Source: Sphingopyxis sp.
GTDB taxonomy: Bacteria > Pseudomonadota > Alphaproteobacteria > Sphingomonadales > Sphingomonadaceae
Assembly: GCA_030655355.1 (NCBI GenBank)
Contig: JAURVS010000468.1
Coordinates: forward strand, 1-41,460
Reading direction: 5' to 3'
Length of the DNA: 41,460 nucleotides
This document shows positions 16,639-24,910 of the stretch, one piece after another. Both the position numbers and the translations under genes were made by a program. The notes beneath the pieces are model-generated. The model worked only from the letters and a program-made list of their open reading frames with translations, did no database searches and had not been told where the DNA came from. Numbering within the stretch: position 1 is the stretch's first letter; the number at the start of each line of letters is the position of its first letter.

Positions 16639-17567
16639 AGGCCATGCGCAACCGCGCCGTGGCCGCCGCGAAGTTCGGCGACGATCGGCGGACGTGGGCT
16701 CAGGTCGGCATTGCTTGGGCGGGTCATATCGCCAAGCACGTTTCGGCGACCACTGCGCTGCGCTACCGCGTGTCGCTGCGCCAGATCGATAGCAGCCTCA
16801 AGGCCCGCTACATCGACGAGATCAGCAAGGCGGACGTGCTGGCGATCAAGCGCGAGCGCGAGGACAAGGGCGTCAGTAACGCCACCATCCGGCGCGACCT
16901 TCAGGCTCTGTCCTCGGTCCTCAACTATGCCGAGATCAATGACTGGCGCGTCGGCAATCCGGCCAAGCTGATCATGGGCACGGTCAACGAGAAGCGCGAT
17001 CCCATTTTCCTGCCGACCGAGGCGGATTACGAGTACATGCGTGCCAGGCTGACGAAGCCGATGGTGGATCTGATGGTAGCCGCTCGGCTGACAGGCGCCC
17101 GGATTTCCGAGCTGGTCAACATGCAGCGCGGCCAGCTCAACGCGCGCTCCGGCACGCTCCGGCTGATCGGCAAGGGCAACAAGGCTCGCACCATCGAGGT
17201 CGGGCAGGAACTGGTCGATCTCGTCCAGGGGCAGGTAGCGCACATGGAGTGCAAGAACGTCTTCCACTTCGGCGGCAAGCCTATGAAGAACGCCCCCTTC
17301 GTCTTCAGCAAGGCAACCAAGGCGTCACGTTTGGCGGCACAGAAGAAGCAGCTGGATTTTACCGGATTCCGCTTCCACGACCTGCGCCATTGGTTCGCCG
17401 TCGAGTGGCTGCGCTCGGGCCGATCGATCTACGATTTGCAGAAGCACCTAGGCCATTCGACCATCGGCACGACGGAAATCTATCTGTCGTTCCTGACTGT
17501 GGAAGAAGCCGAAAATGCCAAGCGGCCGGCGGAGAAGGCTCTTGCTAAATCCGCAGAAGTTGCGTAA
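16503..17567 (+). CDS. int: Tyrosine recombinase / phage integrase
   Basis: ARLTGARISELVNMQRGQLN...FRFHDLRHWFAVEWLRSGRSIYDLQKHLGHSTIGTTEIYLSF: R, HxxR, H and Y residues present. Confidence 0.97.
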   Translation: MSNRPKAPKYTYWRNGTLWARFAIGGREYRESLRTGDVKLGKTRVEAMRNRAVAAAKFGDDRRTWAQVGIAWAGHIAKHVSATTALRYRVSLRQIDSSLKARYIDEISKADVLAIKREREDKGVSNATIRRDLQALSSVLNYAEINDWRVGNPAKLIMGTVNEKRDPIFLPTEADYEYMRARLTKPMVDLMVAARLTGARISELVNMQRGQLNARSGTLRLIGKGNKARTIEVGQELVDLVQGQVAHMECKNVFHFGGKPMKNAPFVFSKATKASRLAAQKKQLDFTGFRFHDLRHWFAVEWLRSGRSIYDLQKHLGHSTIGTTEIYLSFLTVEEAENAKRPAEKALAKSAEVA

Positions 17568-17577
17568 ATTATACGCC

Positions 17578-17754
17578 ATGGCTAGAGAGAAGACAGCACG
17601 GCTTTTTTTGGTTGTCTCGCCGGATGAGAAAGCGCTATTCGAGCGTGCGTCTCGCGAGGTTGGACTTTCGCTTTCGGCTTGGATCAGGTCTGAAGCTCTA
17701 GCGTCAGCCAAAAAGGTACTCGGCACAAAAGACGGCACACGACCAACGGTTTGA
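17578..17754 (+). CDS. Ribbon-helix-helix-like small DNA-binding protein
   Basis: MAREKTARLFLVVSPDEKALFERASREVGLSLSAWIRSEALASAKKVLG. Confidence 0.65.
   Translation: MAREKTARLFLVVSPDEKALFERASREVGLSLSAWIRSEALASAKKVLGTKDGTRPTV
17722..17739 (+). repeat. Candidate integrase arm-type site, left
   Basis: GGCACAAAAGACGGCACA; 16/18 match to 17968-17985; inverted partner TTTGTGCCG at 17756-17764. Confidence 0.55.
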
Positions 17755-17806
17755 GTTTGTGCCGGCTATGCCTAAGTAGTTGAGGCGCATTGAGAAACTA
17801 GAGATT

Positions 17807-17849
<43 letters not shown>

Positions 17850-17967
17850 CTGCAAATCGTCAAGCCAGAGCACAGAAACCGCGAAAATCATCAACGTTCT
17901 CAATGCGCTTCCTCGAAAACGAGGGACGCAAAATGCGAACAAACCGCACACACCAACGGTCTCCGCA

Positions 17968-17985
17968 GGTACAAAAGGCGGCACA
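17968..17985 (+). repeat. Candidate integrase arm-type site, right
   Basis: GGTACAAAAGGCGGCACA, direct repeat of 17722-17739. Confidence 0.55.
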
Positions 17986-18043
17986 GCCTCTTTCGGGCTC
18001 GTTCTCGCTTCTCCCTTCTCCCCCGGTGGAGGGCTGAGCCGAC

Positions 18044-18334
18044 ATGGGCTACCATTGCTTCAGCGAAAAGCTCACGACGGCGAAGGCCCAGCACCGCTGC
18101 ATCTGGTGCTGCCACCAGATTCTTACCGGGTCGAAGTACGTCCGCGAGCATTCGGTCTACGACGGTCACCATCAGAACTTCGCTTGGCATGAAGCCTGCC
18201 GGGCACATGCTGTCGCGGGCTGGAAGGATGGTGCAGACGAGGAGTTCATCAGCGGCAACGAAATGCCGTTCTTCGCCCTCTACCAGCTGGAGTGCGCCGC
18301 CCCGACCCCCTCAGACCGGAGGGAGGGGCTATGA
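18044..18334 (+). CDS. Zinc-binding-like hypothetical protein
   Basis: MGYHCFSEKLTTAKAQHRCIWCCHQILTGSKYVREHSVYDGHHQNFAWHEACRAHA. Confidence 0.75.
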   Translation: MGYHCFSEKLTTAKAQHRCIWCCHQILTGSKYVREHSVYDGHHQNFAWHEACRAHAVAGWKDGADEEFISGNEMPFFALYQLECAAPTPSDRREGL

Positions 18335-18681
18335 GCGGGCTCATCTTCCTCGACAGCTTTTCGTCTCTTGACGACCTGAAGGGGCAGCTAAGGCGCGACC
18401 CGAAAGCGATTCTGGCTGTCCTCGTGAAAGTCGGTCGGTTCTCCTGCTTTGAGATCGACCAGCGCATGGCGAAGGCTATGACGTGGCTTCTCAATCAGAG
18501 CGGCTGGGTCACGACGCGGCATCGCGAGCGCGTCCGCGACGCTGACGGATTCGGCTGGCACGAGCGCGACCTCTACCCGTGGACTTATTGCGACGTGACG
18601 CCGCTTGGACGGCTGGCTCTCGCGGGGATCACGGCTGACGGCACCCCCGCACCCGGCACTGGGGAGGCGCGCGATGCGTAG
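18331..18681 (+). CDS. Hypothetical protein
   Basis: MSGLIFLDSFSSLDDLKGQLRRDPKAILAVLVKVGRFSCFEIDQRMAKAMTWLLNQSGWV... Confidence 0.7.
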   Translation: MSGLIFLDSFSSLDDLKGQLRRDPKAILAVLVKVGRFSCFEIDQRMAKAMTWLLNQSGWVTTRHRERVRDADGFGWHERDLYPWTYCDVTPLGRLALAGITADGTPAPGTGEARDA

Positions 18682-18877
18682 CAGTCTGTGGCTTGCCGCT
18701 GCGGCGGCCTCGCTCTTCGACTTCCATCCGCCGGGCAACCCGCGTTTCGCAGAGATGCCTTGGCGCCTTCACGAGCCGATGCCGTGGCGTGGTCGGGCCA
18801 AGAAGCGCAACCCCAAGCGGGAGGCCCAGGCTGCAGCCAAACGCGCCCGCAAGATCACGAAGAGGAATCGTGCATGA
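18674..18877 (+). CDS. Small basic hypothetical protein
   Basis: MRSSLWLAAAAASLFDFHPPGNPRFAEMPWRLHEPMPWRGRAKKRNPKREAQAAAKRARKITKRNRA. Confidence 0.6.
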   Translation: MRSSLWLAAAAASLFDFHPPGNPRFAEMPWRLHEPMPWRGRAKKRNPKREAQAAAKRARKITKRNRA

Positions 18878-19311
18878 CCGCCCCTCTCCCCCCGACGACC
18901 GCGAGCGATGCTGAGCTGGCGGCGTTCCTCCGAGAGGCGGCGCGCTATTTCGACCGCCTCCCGATCAATGGCGAAGACAACGCTCATTGGGCGAACATGT
19001 ACAACGCCAAGAACTGTCGCCAAGCCGCCGACCGCCTCGACAAGCGGAGCGCCGAAGTGGCGGCGAAGGATGCGCTGATAGCCGGTCTGAGGACTCGCTT
19101 GGGGCTCTACGCAATCCGCGAGGAGTTCGACTACCCCGCCGAAGTCCCGGAGTTCTGCGGCTACTGGTGCGAAGATTGCAAAGACCACATCGAAGCTGAT
19201 GGTTCAGCTCACGGCGAGAAGTGCCTTTGCCGAGGCGTGCCACCAATGACGCAACGCGCCATCCGCACCCGAGCAGCCCTCACTCCCCGCATGGAGGCGT
19301 CCGATGGCTGA
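18874..19311 (+). CDS. Hypothetical protein
   Basis: MTAPLPPTTASDAELAAFLREAARYFDRLPINGEDNAHWANMYNAKNCRQAADRLDKRSAEVAAKDALIAGLRTRLGL... Confidence 0.75.
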   Translation: MTAPLPPTTASDAELAAFLREAARYFDRLPINGEDNAHWANMYNAKNCRQAADRLDKRSAEVAAKDALIAGLRTRLGLYAIREEFDYPAEVPEFCGYWCEDCKDHIEADGSAHGEKCLCRGVPPMTQRAIRTRAALTPRMEASDG

Positions 19312-20536
19312 CACGATGGTCAGAACGGCGCGCTATCGGCTTTGCCCATCGGCCGTTCAAGCGGAGACGATGGCTCAGTTCGCGGGCGTTTGCCGCCTAG
19401 TGTACAATATTGCTCTCGAACAGCGGCGGGATTGGTACAGGCAATTCAAAATCGCGACCGGCAAGAACATCAGCTTCTACAGCCAGGCGAAGGAGCTCAA
19501 GGATCTGAGAGCCAGTGTGGATTGGATCGGAGCGGCCCCCCACTGCGCCCAGGTACAAGCTCTCTGGGATCTAGACGACGCTTTCCAACGCTTCTTTCGG
19601 GGCAAAAATGGATATCCAAGTCCGCGGCGTAAGGGAGAAAACGACAGCTTCCGGATACCGGGGAAAGAATTCCATTCGCCAATCCGAAACTTGCCCAACA
19701 CCCGCTATGCTGAGGTCCGGCTCCCGAAATTGGGGTGGTGCAAATTCAGGCTATCCCGGCCTCTGCCAATCGATCGCAAGCTAATAGAGGCCACCGTCGT
19801 TCTCGACGCTCTTGGTTGGCACATCTGCCTTGTCTTTCGAGTGTCCTCGGTAGCTACGGCCAAGTTGGATGGCCATATCGGGATCGACCGGGGCGTTGCC
19901 AACACGCTTTCGCTCAGCGACGGAACCTTCGCGTCACAGCCTGTTGCGCGTCTTGATGCCCTAGCGCGTCGCTCTAAGACCCACCAGAAGCGTCTTTCGC
20001 GCCAAAAGCGCGGGTCTAATCGATCAGCGATGACCCGGCGAATGCTGGCCAAGACCCGCGCCAAAATCGCCCGCGTTCGGAAACATTGGAACCACGAACA
20101 GAGTACCCGCATTGCCGCCGGGTTCGGCACCGTCGTGATGGAGGCCCTGAAGACAGGCACTATGACCCGGTCAGCTAAGGGCACCATCGAAGCGCCTGGC
20201 GTGAACGTGCGCCAGAAAGCCGGGCTCAATCGGTCGATCCTTGAGCACGGCTGGCATCAATTCGAGCGTCTGCTTGCCTACAAGCTCGATGCTGCCGGCG
20301 GACGGCTGATCAGGGTCGACCCGGCTTACACATCTCAGACCTGCTCAGCATGCGGGTCGATCGCGAAGACGCACCGCAAGAGCCAAGCGGTGTTTGAATG
20401 CAGCGACTGCGGTCATGCCGCGCACGCTGACACCAATGCTGCCCTGAACATCTTACGGGCTGGAGAACAGCCTGCGTCGAGAGGCGCCGTCAGGCCCTCG
20501 GTGAAGCGCGAACCATCAGAGGAACGCCCCCAATGA
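19304..20536 (+). CDS. tnpB: TnpB-family (IS200/IS605 OrfB-like) RNA-guided nuclease
   Basis: RYRLCPSAVQAETMAQFAGVCRLVYNIALEQR; RuvC-I HIGIDRGVANTLSLSDG; RuvC-II VVMEALKT; zinc ribbon CSACG...CSDCGH; RuvC-III ADTNAALNIL. Confidence 0.95.
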   Translation: MADTMVRTARYRLCPSAVQAETMAQFAGVCRLVYNIALEQRRDWYRQFKIATGKNISFYSQAKELKDLRASVDWIGAAPHCAQVQALWDLDDAFQRFFRGKNGYPSPRRKGENDSFRIPGKEFHSPIRNLPNTRYAEVRLPKLGWCKFRLSRPLPIDRKLIEATVVLDALGWHICLVFRVSSVATAKLDGHIGIDRGVANTLSLSDGTFASQPVARLDALARRSKTHQKRLSRQKRGSNRSAMTRRMLAKTRAKIARVRKHWNHEQSTRIAAGFGTVVMEALKTGTMTRSAKGTIEAPGVNVRQKAGLNRSILEHGWHQFERLLAYKLDAAGGRLIRVDPAYTSQTCSACGSIAKTHRKSQAVFECSDCGHAAHADTNAALNILRAGEQPASRGAVRPSVKREPSEERPQ

Positions 20537-20976
20537 AGGATTTTAACCTTTCCGCATCCCCGGCCCCTCCCGTTCCCGCGCCAGCCCCTGCGGGTGGGGA
20601 GGCGGTACGACAGGCTGCGCGCACTCTCTATAACGCGTGGAAAGATGCCTCTGAGCTCCCGCTGCCGGTTTTCAACGCCGCGGGCAAAGGCCACTTCTTC
20701 ACCGCGCTTCGGCTACTATCGCAAACCGCCCCCACCCCTCCAGCCGCCCGGTCCGAGCCAGCGGCGGAGATGACGTGCGACGAGCAGTTTGCCGAGGCCA
20801 AGCGCCTTGCTTCCGACCTCGGCTACATGGTGGTGCCAGACCCGGTTCACGCAGACGGCGACGTACACGCGCCCGACTTCGTGCTGGCGATGCAACCGAG
20901 CCTTCGGGCTCTCGGTTTCCACGCTGTCCCGATCACTGCGCCCGAAGCGCCAGGCGCGCAGGAGGAGACGCTGTGA
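20533..20976 (+). CDS. Hypothetical protein, ATGA-coupled to tnpB
   Basis: MKDFNLSASPAPPVPAPAPAGGEAVRQAARTLYNAWKDASELPLPVFNAAGKGHFFTALRLLSQTAP... Confidence 0.7.
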   Translation: MKDFNLSASPAPPVPAPAPAGGEAVRQAARTLYNAWKDASELPLPVFNAAGKGHFFTALRLLSQTAPTPPAARSEPAAEMTCDEQFAEAKRLASDLGYMVVPDPVHADGDVHAPDFVLAMQPSLRALGFHAVPITAPEAPGAQEETL

Positions 20977-21305
20977 GCTACCACATCGACCAGATCCCGG
21001 CGGAGGCAGTCGGGCTCAAGCTCTTCCGCATCGATAGCCGAGAGAACTTGATCGCCTGCGAATCCATCCGGTTCGTCAGAGGCCGTCCAGCGGTCGACAC
21101 GGTCCTTCGACGCGCTGCCATTTCCGGGCGTGTCGAAGTCAACGGCAAGATCGCGGACCACTTCGCCGATGTGCTCGACAGCGACGAGTCGATCATCGAA
21201 ACCGTCGCGCTCGACGCCAATTCCTACCGATCGCTCAAGAACCGTTGGATGCGCTGCAAGGTCGATCGTCCCGACCGCTCCGGCGAGGAGGTGGACCGTG
21301 GGTGA
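20973..21305 (+). CDS. Hypothetical protein (GTG start)
   Basis: VSYHIDQIPAEAVGLKLFRIDSRENLIACESIRFVRGRPAVDTVLRRA...; RBS-like ggagga upstream. Confidence 0.7.
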   Translation: MSYHIDQIPAEAVGLKLFRIDSRENLIACESIRFVRGRPAVDTVLRRAAISGRVEVNGKIADHFADVLDSDESIIETVALDANSYRSLKNRWMRCKVDRPDRSGEEVDRG

Positions 21306-21570
21306 GCTGACGAAGCAGGACCGCGCAAACCTGACTTGGGCGCGTGAGATCGACGACAAGGGCGGCACACCGTACTTGGGCCCGACCGTCTTAAAGAGAG
21401 GGCCGGTTCCTGAGTGCGAGGCGCTTGTCGAGCGAGGCTTACTCACGCGCGCGATGACCACCAAGAGGTTACGCCACAAGGTTCCGCGGGCCGCCGGATA
21501 CCACATCACCGACCTCGGCCGCCAAGCCCTGCGCCCCACCACCAGCAGCAACGGAGGAGATGATGCGTGA
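21298..21570 (+). CDS. Hypothetical protein (GTG start)
   Basis: VGELTKQDRANLTWAREIDDKGGTPYLGPTVLKRGPVPECEALVERGLLTRAMTTKR...AGYHITDLGRQAL; RBS gaggagg. Confidence 0.65.
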   Translation: MGELTKQDRANLTWAREIDDKGGTPYLGPTVLKRGPVPECEALVERGLLTRAMTTKRLRHKVPRAAGYHITDLGRQALRPTTSSNGGDDA

Positions 21571-21937
21571 GATCTTCGTGTTCGGAAGCAATCTCGCCGG
21601 TCGCCACGGCAAGGGCGCTGCGCTGTACGCACGACAGCATCACGGCGCGGTCTACGGTCAAGGCGAAGGCTTGCAAGGCGACAGCTACGCCATACCGACC
21701 AAGGACATGCGGCTGCAAACTCTGCCGCTGCCGGCGATCCGAGCCCATGTAGCGGCCTTTGTCGAGTTCGCTCAGCGCAACCCGAAGGTCCGATTTCGCC
21801 TCTCTGCGATCGGCTGCGGTCTCGCTGGTTACCTCCCCGAAGACATAGCGCCGATGTTCCGCGAGGCGCCGGCCAACGTGAGCTTGCCCGACGAATTCAC
21901 GATCGCCCTCAAGGAGGCCACCAGCCATGCCGACTGA
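21560..21937 (+). CDS. A1S_2505-like / macro-domain-like phage protein
   Basis: REIFVFGSNLAGRHGKGAALYARQHHGAVYGQGEGLQGDSYAIPTKDMRLQTLPLPAIRAHVAAFVEFAQRNPKVRFRLSAIGCGLAGYLPEDIAPMFREAPANVSLPDEF. Confidence 0.85.
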   Translation: MMREIFVFGSNLAGRHGKGAALYARQHHGAVYGQGEGLQGDSYAIPTKDMRLQTLPLPAIRAHVAAFVEFAQRNPKVRFRLSAIGCGLAGYLPEDIAPMFREAPANVSLPDEFTIALKEATSHAD

Positions 21938-22385
21938 CCTGAAGGGGCTTACGAAGGACGATCATCGTTTGCTCGACCAGGCGCTCTTGGCATCGACAGA
22001 GACGCTTTACGAGATCGAGCCACTGCCCTCCAGGATTCACGCCATGAACGATGAGAAGGCGCGGGAGGCATGGGACGCCATCGCCGACGAGCACAATAAA
22101 TGGTGCGACCTGTCGCTGGACGAGCGGGATAGCTTTGTCGCGTTCGCTAAGCAGCTACTCGCCTACGAGGCCGCCAAGCCGAAGGAGGGGCTGAAGCTCG
22201 GCTCCCGGCTCACCGTCGAGGGAGTGGAGGCGGTCGTGGTGGCCAAGGCCGCGCTCGACTGGCTCAACGGCGAAGGTGACGACTTCGAACGGCCTGACGG
22301 CGTCCGCGGCGCTTTCTGGTGGCGGGCCGAGTTCAAGCGCCGCGCCATGCTCTCAGCGGCGGGAGATACCGATGACCGACGCTAG
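21927..22385 (+). CDS. Hypothetical protein
   Basis: MPTDLKGLTKDDHRLLDQALLASTETLYEIEPLPSRIHAMNDEKAREAWDAIADEHNKWCDLSLDERDSFVAF... Confidence 0.7.
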   Translation: MPTDLKGLTKDDHRLLDQALLASTETLYEIEPLPSRIHAMNDEKAREAWDAIADEHNKWCDLSLDERDSFVAFAKQLLAYEAAKPKEGLKLGSRLTVEGVEAVVVAKAALDWLNGEGDDFERPDGVRGAFWWRAEFKRRAMLSAAGDTDDRR

Positions 22386-22893
22386 CCCACCCGCCGCACC
22401 TGGGATGCCGGAGGAGGAGACGATCGCGCGGGCTTTGCACGCGGCGTGGTATCATGCAGGCCGCCAAATTCCGCCGGGATTCCCCGGAGACTATCTCGAC
22501 CCCAAGAACAGGTTCTCCGACCAAGGGGTCGCGTATGAGCGGCTGCTGTCACAAGCCCGCGCGATCCTCTCGCTCATCCGCCCAGCGTTAGAGGCGAAGG
22601 ACGCGGAGATCGGCTTCCTGAGAGCCGGCTTGAAGCGGGAGCGGGAAGCGCATCGCGAGACGATCCGTCAGATGGCCGCGATCAACGCCGCTCTCGAAGC
22701 CAAGCTCGCGCAGGCGGTGGAGGCGCTTTCCAGAGCCAAGGACGAAATCGTGCGAACAGCAGACGACTTGTCCATGCACTCGCCTGCCGTGAAAATGATC
22801 GAGGAGATTGCGTCGATAACCGGCCAGCCTGCACTCAGCTCGCGAGCAATCGTGCGCACCGCAGCCTCAGCTATTCGGGGAGAGAAGACGTGA
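22372..22893 (+). CDS. Hypothetical protein with coiled-coil segment
   Basis: MTDASPPAAPGMPEEETIARALHAAWYHAGRQIPPGFPGDYLDPKNRFSDQGVAYERLL... Confidence 0.75.
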   Translation: MTDASPPAAPGMPEEETIARALHAAWYHAGRQIPPGFPGDYLDPKNRFSDQGVAYERLLSQARAILSLIRPALEAKDAEIGFLRAGLKREREAHRETIRQMAAINAALEAKLAQAVEALSRAKDEIVRTADDLSMHSPAVKMIEEIASITGQPALSSRAIVRTAASAIRGEKT

Positions 22894-23039
22894 GCGAGAT
22901 CGAGATATTGCAGGCCGAACTTGACCGCCTCGAAGCGGCCGCCCCGTTGAGCGCTCGCGAAACTGCGCGCTATCTGGAATTGGAACGTCGTCTCCTGGCG
23001 CTTGAAGGCGCTCTCGCCACCATCAAGGAGACGCCGTAG
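22890..23039 (+). CDS. Small hypothetical protein (49 aa, GTG start)
   Basis: Manual translation VSEIEILQAELDRLEAAAPLSARETARYLELERRLLALEGALATIKETP. Confidence 0.6.
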   Translation: MSEIEILQAELDRLEAAAPLSARETARYLELERRLLALEGALATIKETP

Positions 23040-23098
23040 CTCTTATAACAAACGGCGTCTTTGTATAATCGGCCCACGAAGCGTTGTACTCTGGTGCA

Positions 23099-23311
23099 AT
23101 GAAGCTGCCTCTCTCGATCAAAGCCTTCCGCGGCCACGATGGCCAGATCGCTGCGTACATTATCAGGGACGCGGAGGGCCGCTCCATCAATCTGCCCTGC
23201 GACATAAACCAGCTTCGCAGAGACGTTGCCAGGCTATGGTCTGTTGAAGAAGCCGAAGCCCTCGCCAAGCGGATAGCCCGCATGCTGACCGATGAGGAGG
23301 AGAAGGGATGA
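23099..23311 (+). CDS. Hypothetical protein
   Basis: MKLPLSIKAFRGHDGQIAAYIIRDAEGRSINLPCDINQLRRDVARLWSVEEAEALAKRIARML. Confidence 0.7.
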   Translation: MKLPLSIKAFRGHDGQIAAYIIRDAEGRSINLPCDINQLRRDVARLWSVEEAEALAKRIARMLTDEEEKG

Positions 23312-23532
23312 GCGAACTTACCCGCCAAGAAGCGACCGAGGCGCTTTCCAACGGTCGTCTGGTTTATTTCGCTGACGGCAATATGGCCGCGTTCCTTCGT
23401 GATCAAGACACCTTGGGCATCCCGACCTATGCTTGGACGGAGATGGACGCGCCGAACAAAATCCGCGCGATCGACGCTGAGCCTGGAAAATGGCACACAC
23501 TGGCCGGCCCGACTGTGTGGGTAAGGCGCTGA
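23308..23532 (+). CDS. Hypothetical protein
   Basis: MSELTRQEATEALSNGRLVYFADGNMAAFLRDQDTLGIPTYAWTEMDAP...; ATGA overlap. Confidence 0.7.
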   Translation: MSELTRQEATEALSNGRLVYFADGNMAAFLRDQDTLGIPTYAWTEMDAPNKIRAIDAEPGKWHTLAGPTVWVRR

Positions 23533-23545
23533 AGTTCTGAAACGC

Positions 23546-23584
23546 CAAAAGCCCCGCCAGCCCCCGATGAAGGGACAGGCGGGG
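23546..23584 (-). terminator. Candidate terminator at the convergence of late (-) and early (+) operons
   Basis: CCCCGCC...GGCGGGG stem, T-run on the minus strand (gcttttgg). Confidence 0.65.
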
Positions 23585-23607
23585 TGTAGCGGTAGGGTCG
23601 GAATGAA

Positions 23608-23988
23608 TCAGCGCGATACGGGCCGCTCTCCAGAGACGATCTGACGGATCACGCGGATATCGCCTTCCATCGTGGAAAGGCGCCGCTCGATGTCCGTCTG
23701 GCGCTTAGTCGTCTCGACATTCTCAGCGCGGTCATCAACTTGGGAGCGCGCCATCTGCGCCTCGATCATGTCCAGTCGCCGATCATGCATGCGGTCGGAC
23801 GCGACGAGCCAGCCATAGGCCAACGTCACGGAAACGAGCGTAGCCGCCAGCGTCAGCAGGGACATTCCCACCGTCGTCAGCATAGACAGCACGTTGCCTT
23901 GCGTGGTTTCGGCCTTGACCGTCACGTCATTCTCCACCTTCCGGCCCTTCTGTGGCCGCTTGCGGGAATTGGGATTCAGGCATTTCAT
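23608..23988 (-). CDS. Membrane protein with C-terminal coiled coil, lysis-region
   Basis: GNVLSMLTTVGMSLLTLAATLVSVTLAYGWLVASDRMHDRRLDMIEAQMARSQ... Confidence 0.7.
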   Translation of the reverse strand: MKCLNPNSRKRPQKGRKVENDVTVKAETTQGNVLSMLTTVGMSLLTLAATLVSVTLAYGWLVASDRMHDRRLDMIEAQMARSQVDDRAENVETTKRQTDIERRLSTMEGDIRVIRQIVSGERPVSR

Positions 23989-24073
23989 AGGCGGTAGCCA
24001 TGGCAGGCGGTCCTTCGTCCGTCGTGGTCAGTGCCGGGGCGAGTGGATCAGACCCGTCTCGGCACGCTGCTAA

Positions 24074-24283
24074 TCAGGAGCCTATCACTGCTGAGAGAAC
24101 GCGCGAACCGAGCAAACCGGTCCGTTCCAGCAGGACTAATATCGCGATGAGAATGACGACCGCCTTCGCGATCTGGTTGAATGGCGCCGGCATCGGAAGC
24201 ATGTCGATCAAGTAGAACAGCAGCCAGACGACAAGGCCGCCTACTAGTATGAGCACGAGCAGCGAGACGAGAGACGGGACCAT
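24074..24283 (-). CDS. Small two-TM protein, holin candidate
   Basis: MVPSLVSLLVLILVGGLVVWLLFYLIDMLPMPAPFNQIAKAVVILIAILVLLERTGLLG. Confidence 0.6.
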   Translation of the reverse strand: MVPSLVSLLVLILVGGLVVWLLFYLIDMLPMPAPFNQIAKAVVILIAILVLLERTGLLGSRVLSAVIGS

Positions 24284-24296
24284 GGCGTTTTCCTAG

Positions 24297-24713
24297 CTAG
24301 GATGCCTGAGACAGGCGGCTGAAAATGGCGAAGAGCACGCCGGCGACCGAGATGATGATTGCGGCGACCGACAGAATGGTCCGGGTAGAGCGCTCGCCCT
24401 TGGTGTCCGACCCGCCTTGCGACGCCTGCACCTTCTCTACGCGGACGAGAGCTTCGTTCACCGACAGGAACCGCTGATCGGCCTCTGTGCGGGTGAGCAT
24501 CTTGCCGGCCTGGTCCGTCAGCGCGCCGCGGAATTCGTTGACGCTCTCGAACCGCTTCTCGCTGGCGTTCTCAGCCTTGATGACGGCTTCCTTGGCCGCG
24601 GCGAGCGCCGCTGAGACCGCTTCCTTTGAGCTCTCGTGGCGCTGCTCGTAGCGCTTATCGTGCTCGTCAATCAGAACCTTGAGCGTGGCTGTCGTCCACT
24701 GCGGCTCAGTCAT
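24297..24713 (-). CDS. Coiled-coil protein with C-terminal TM segment, lysis-region
   Basis: MTEPQWTTATLKVLIDEHDKRYEQRHESSKEAVSAALAAAKEAV...TRTILSVAAIIISVAGVLFAIFSRL. Confidence 0.7.
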   Translation of the reverse strand: MTEPQWTTATLKVLIDEHDKRYEQRHESSKEAVSAALAAAKEAVIKAENASEKRFESVNEFRGALTDQAGKMLTRTEADQRFLSVNEALVRVEKVQASQGGSDTKGERSTRTILSVAAIIISVAGVLFAIFSRLSQAS

Positions 24714-24910
24714 GGCTTCCAACCGCATGCTTTCGCGCCGTACTCGTTATGCCTGAGCACTTCTGTCTTATCCCGCGGGTCCATCGCCGCAGCAGCCGAC
24801 GAAGAAACACGAAACGGACGCGCAACATCGCAAAAATTGCCACTAGTCCTTACGCACCCAGCTATCAAAGCGCTTGTCGCGATCAGCAGGAGCAAGGTTA
24901 TCGATTTCAT
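24710..24910 (-). CDS. Rz1-like outer-membrane spanin lipoprotein
   Basis: MKSITLLLLIATSALIAGC: signal peptide with lipobox LIAGC; overlaps the Rz-like gene in another frame. Confidence 0.7.
   Translation of the reverse strand: MKSITLLLLIATSALIAGCVRTSGNFCDVARPFRVSSSAAAAMDPRDKTEVLRHNEYGAKACGWKP

Noticed and set aside
20847-21632. 261-aa minus-strand ORF
   Set aside because: Antisense to several coupled plus-strand genes with good RBS and overlaps.
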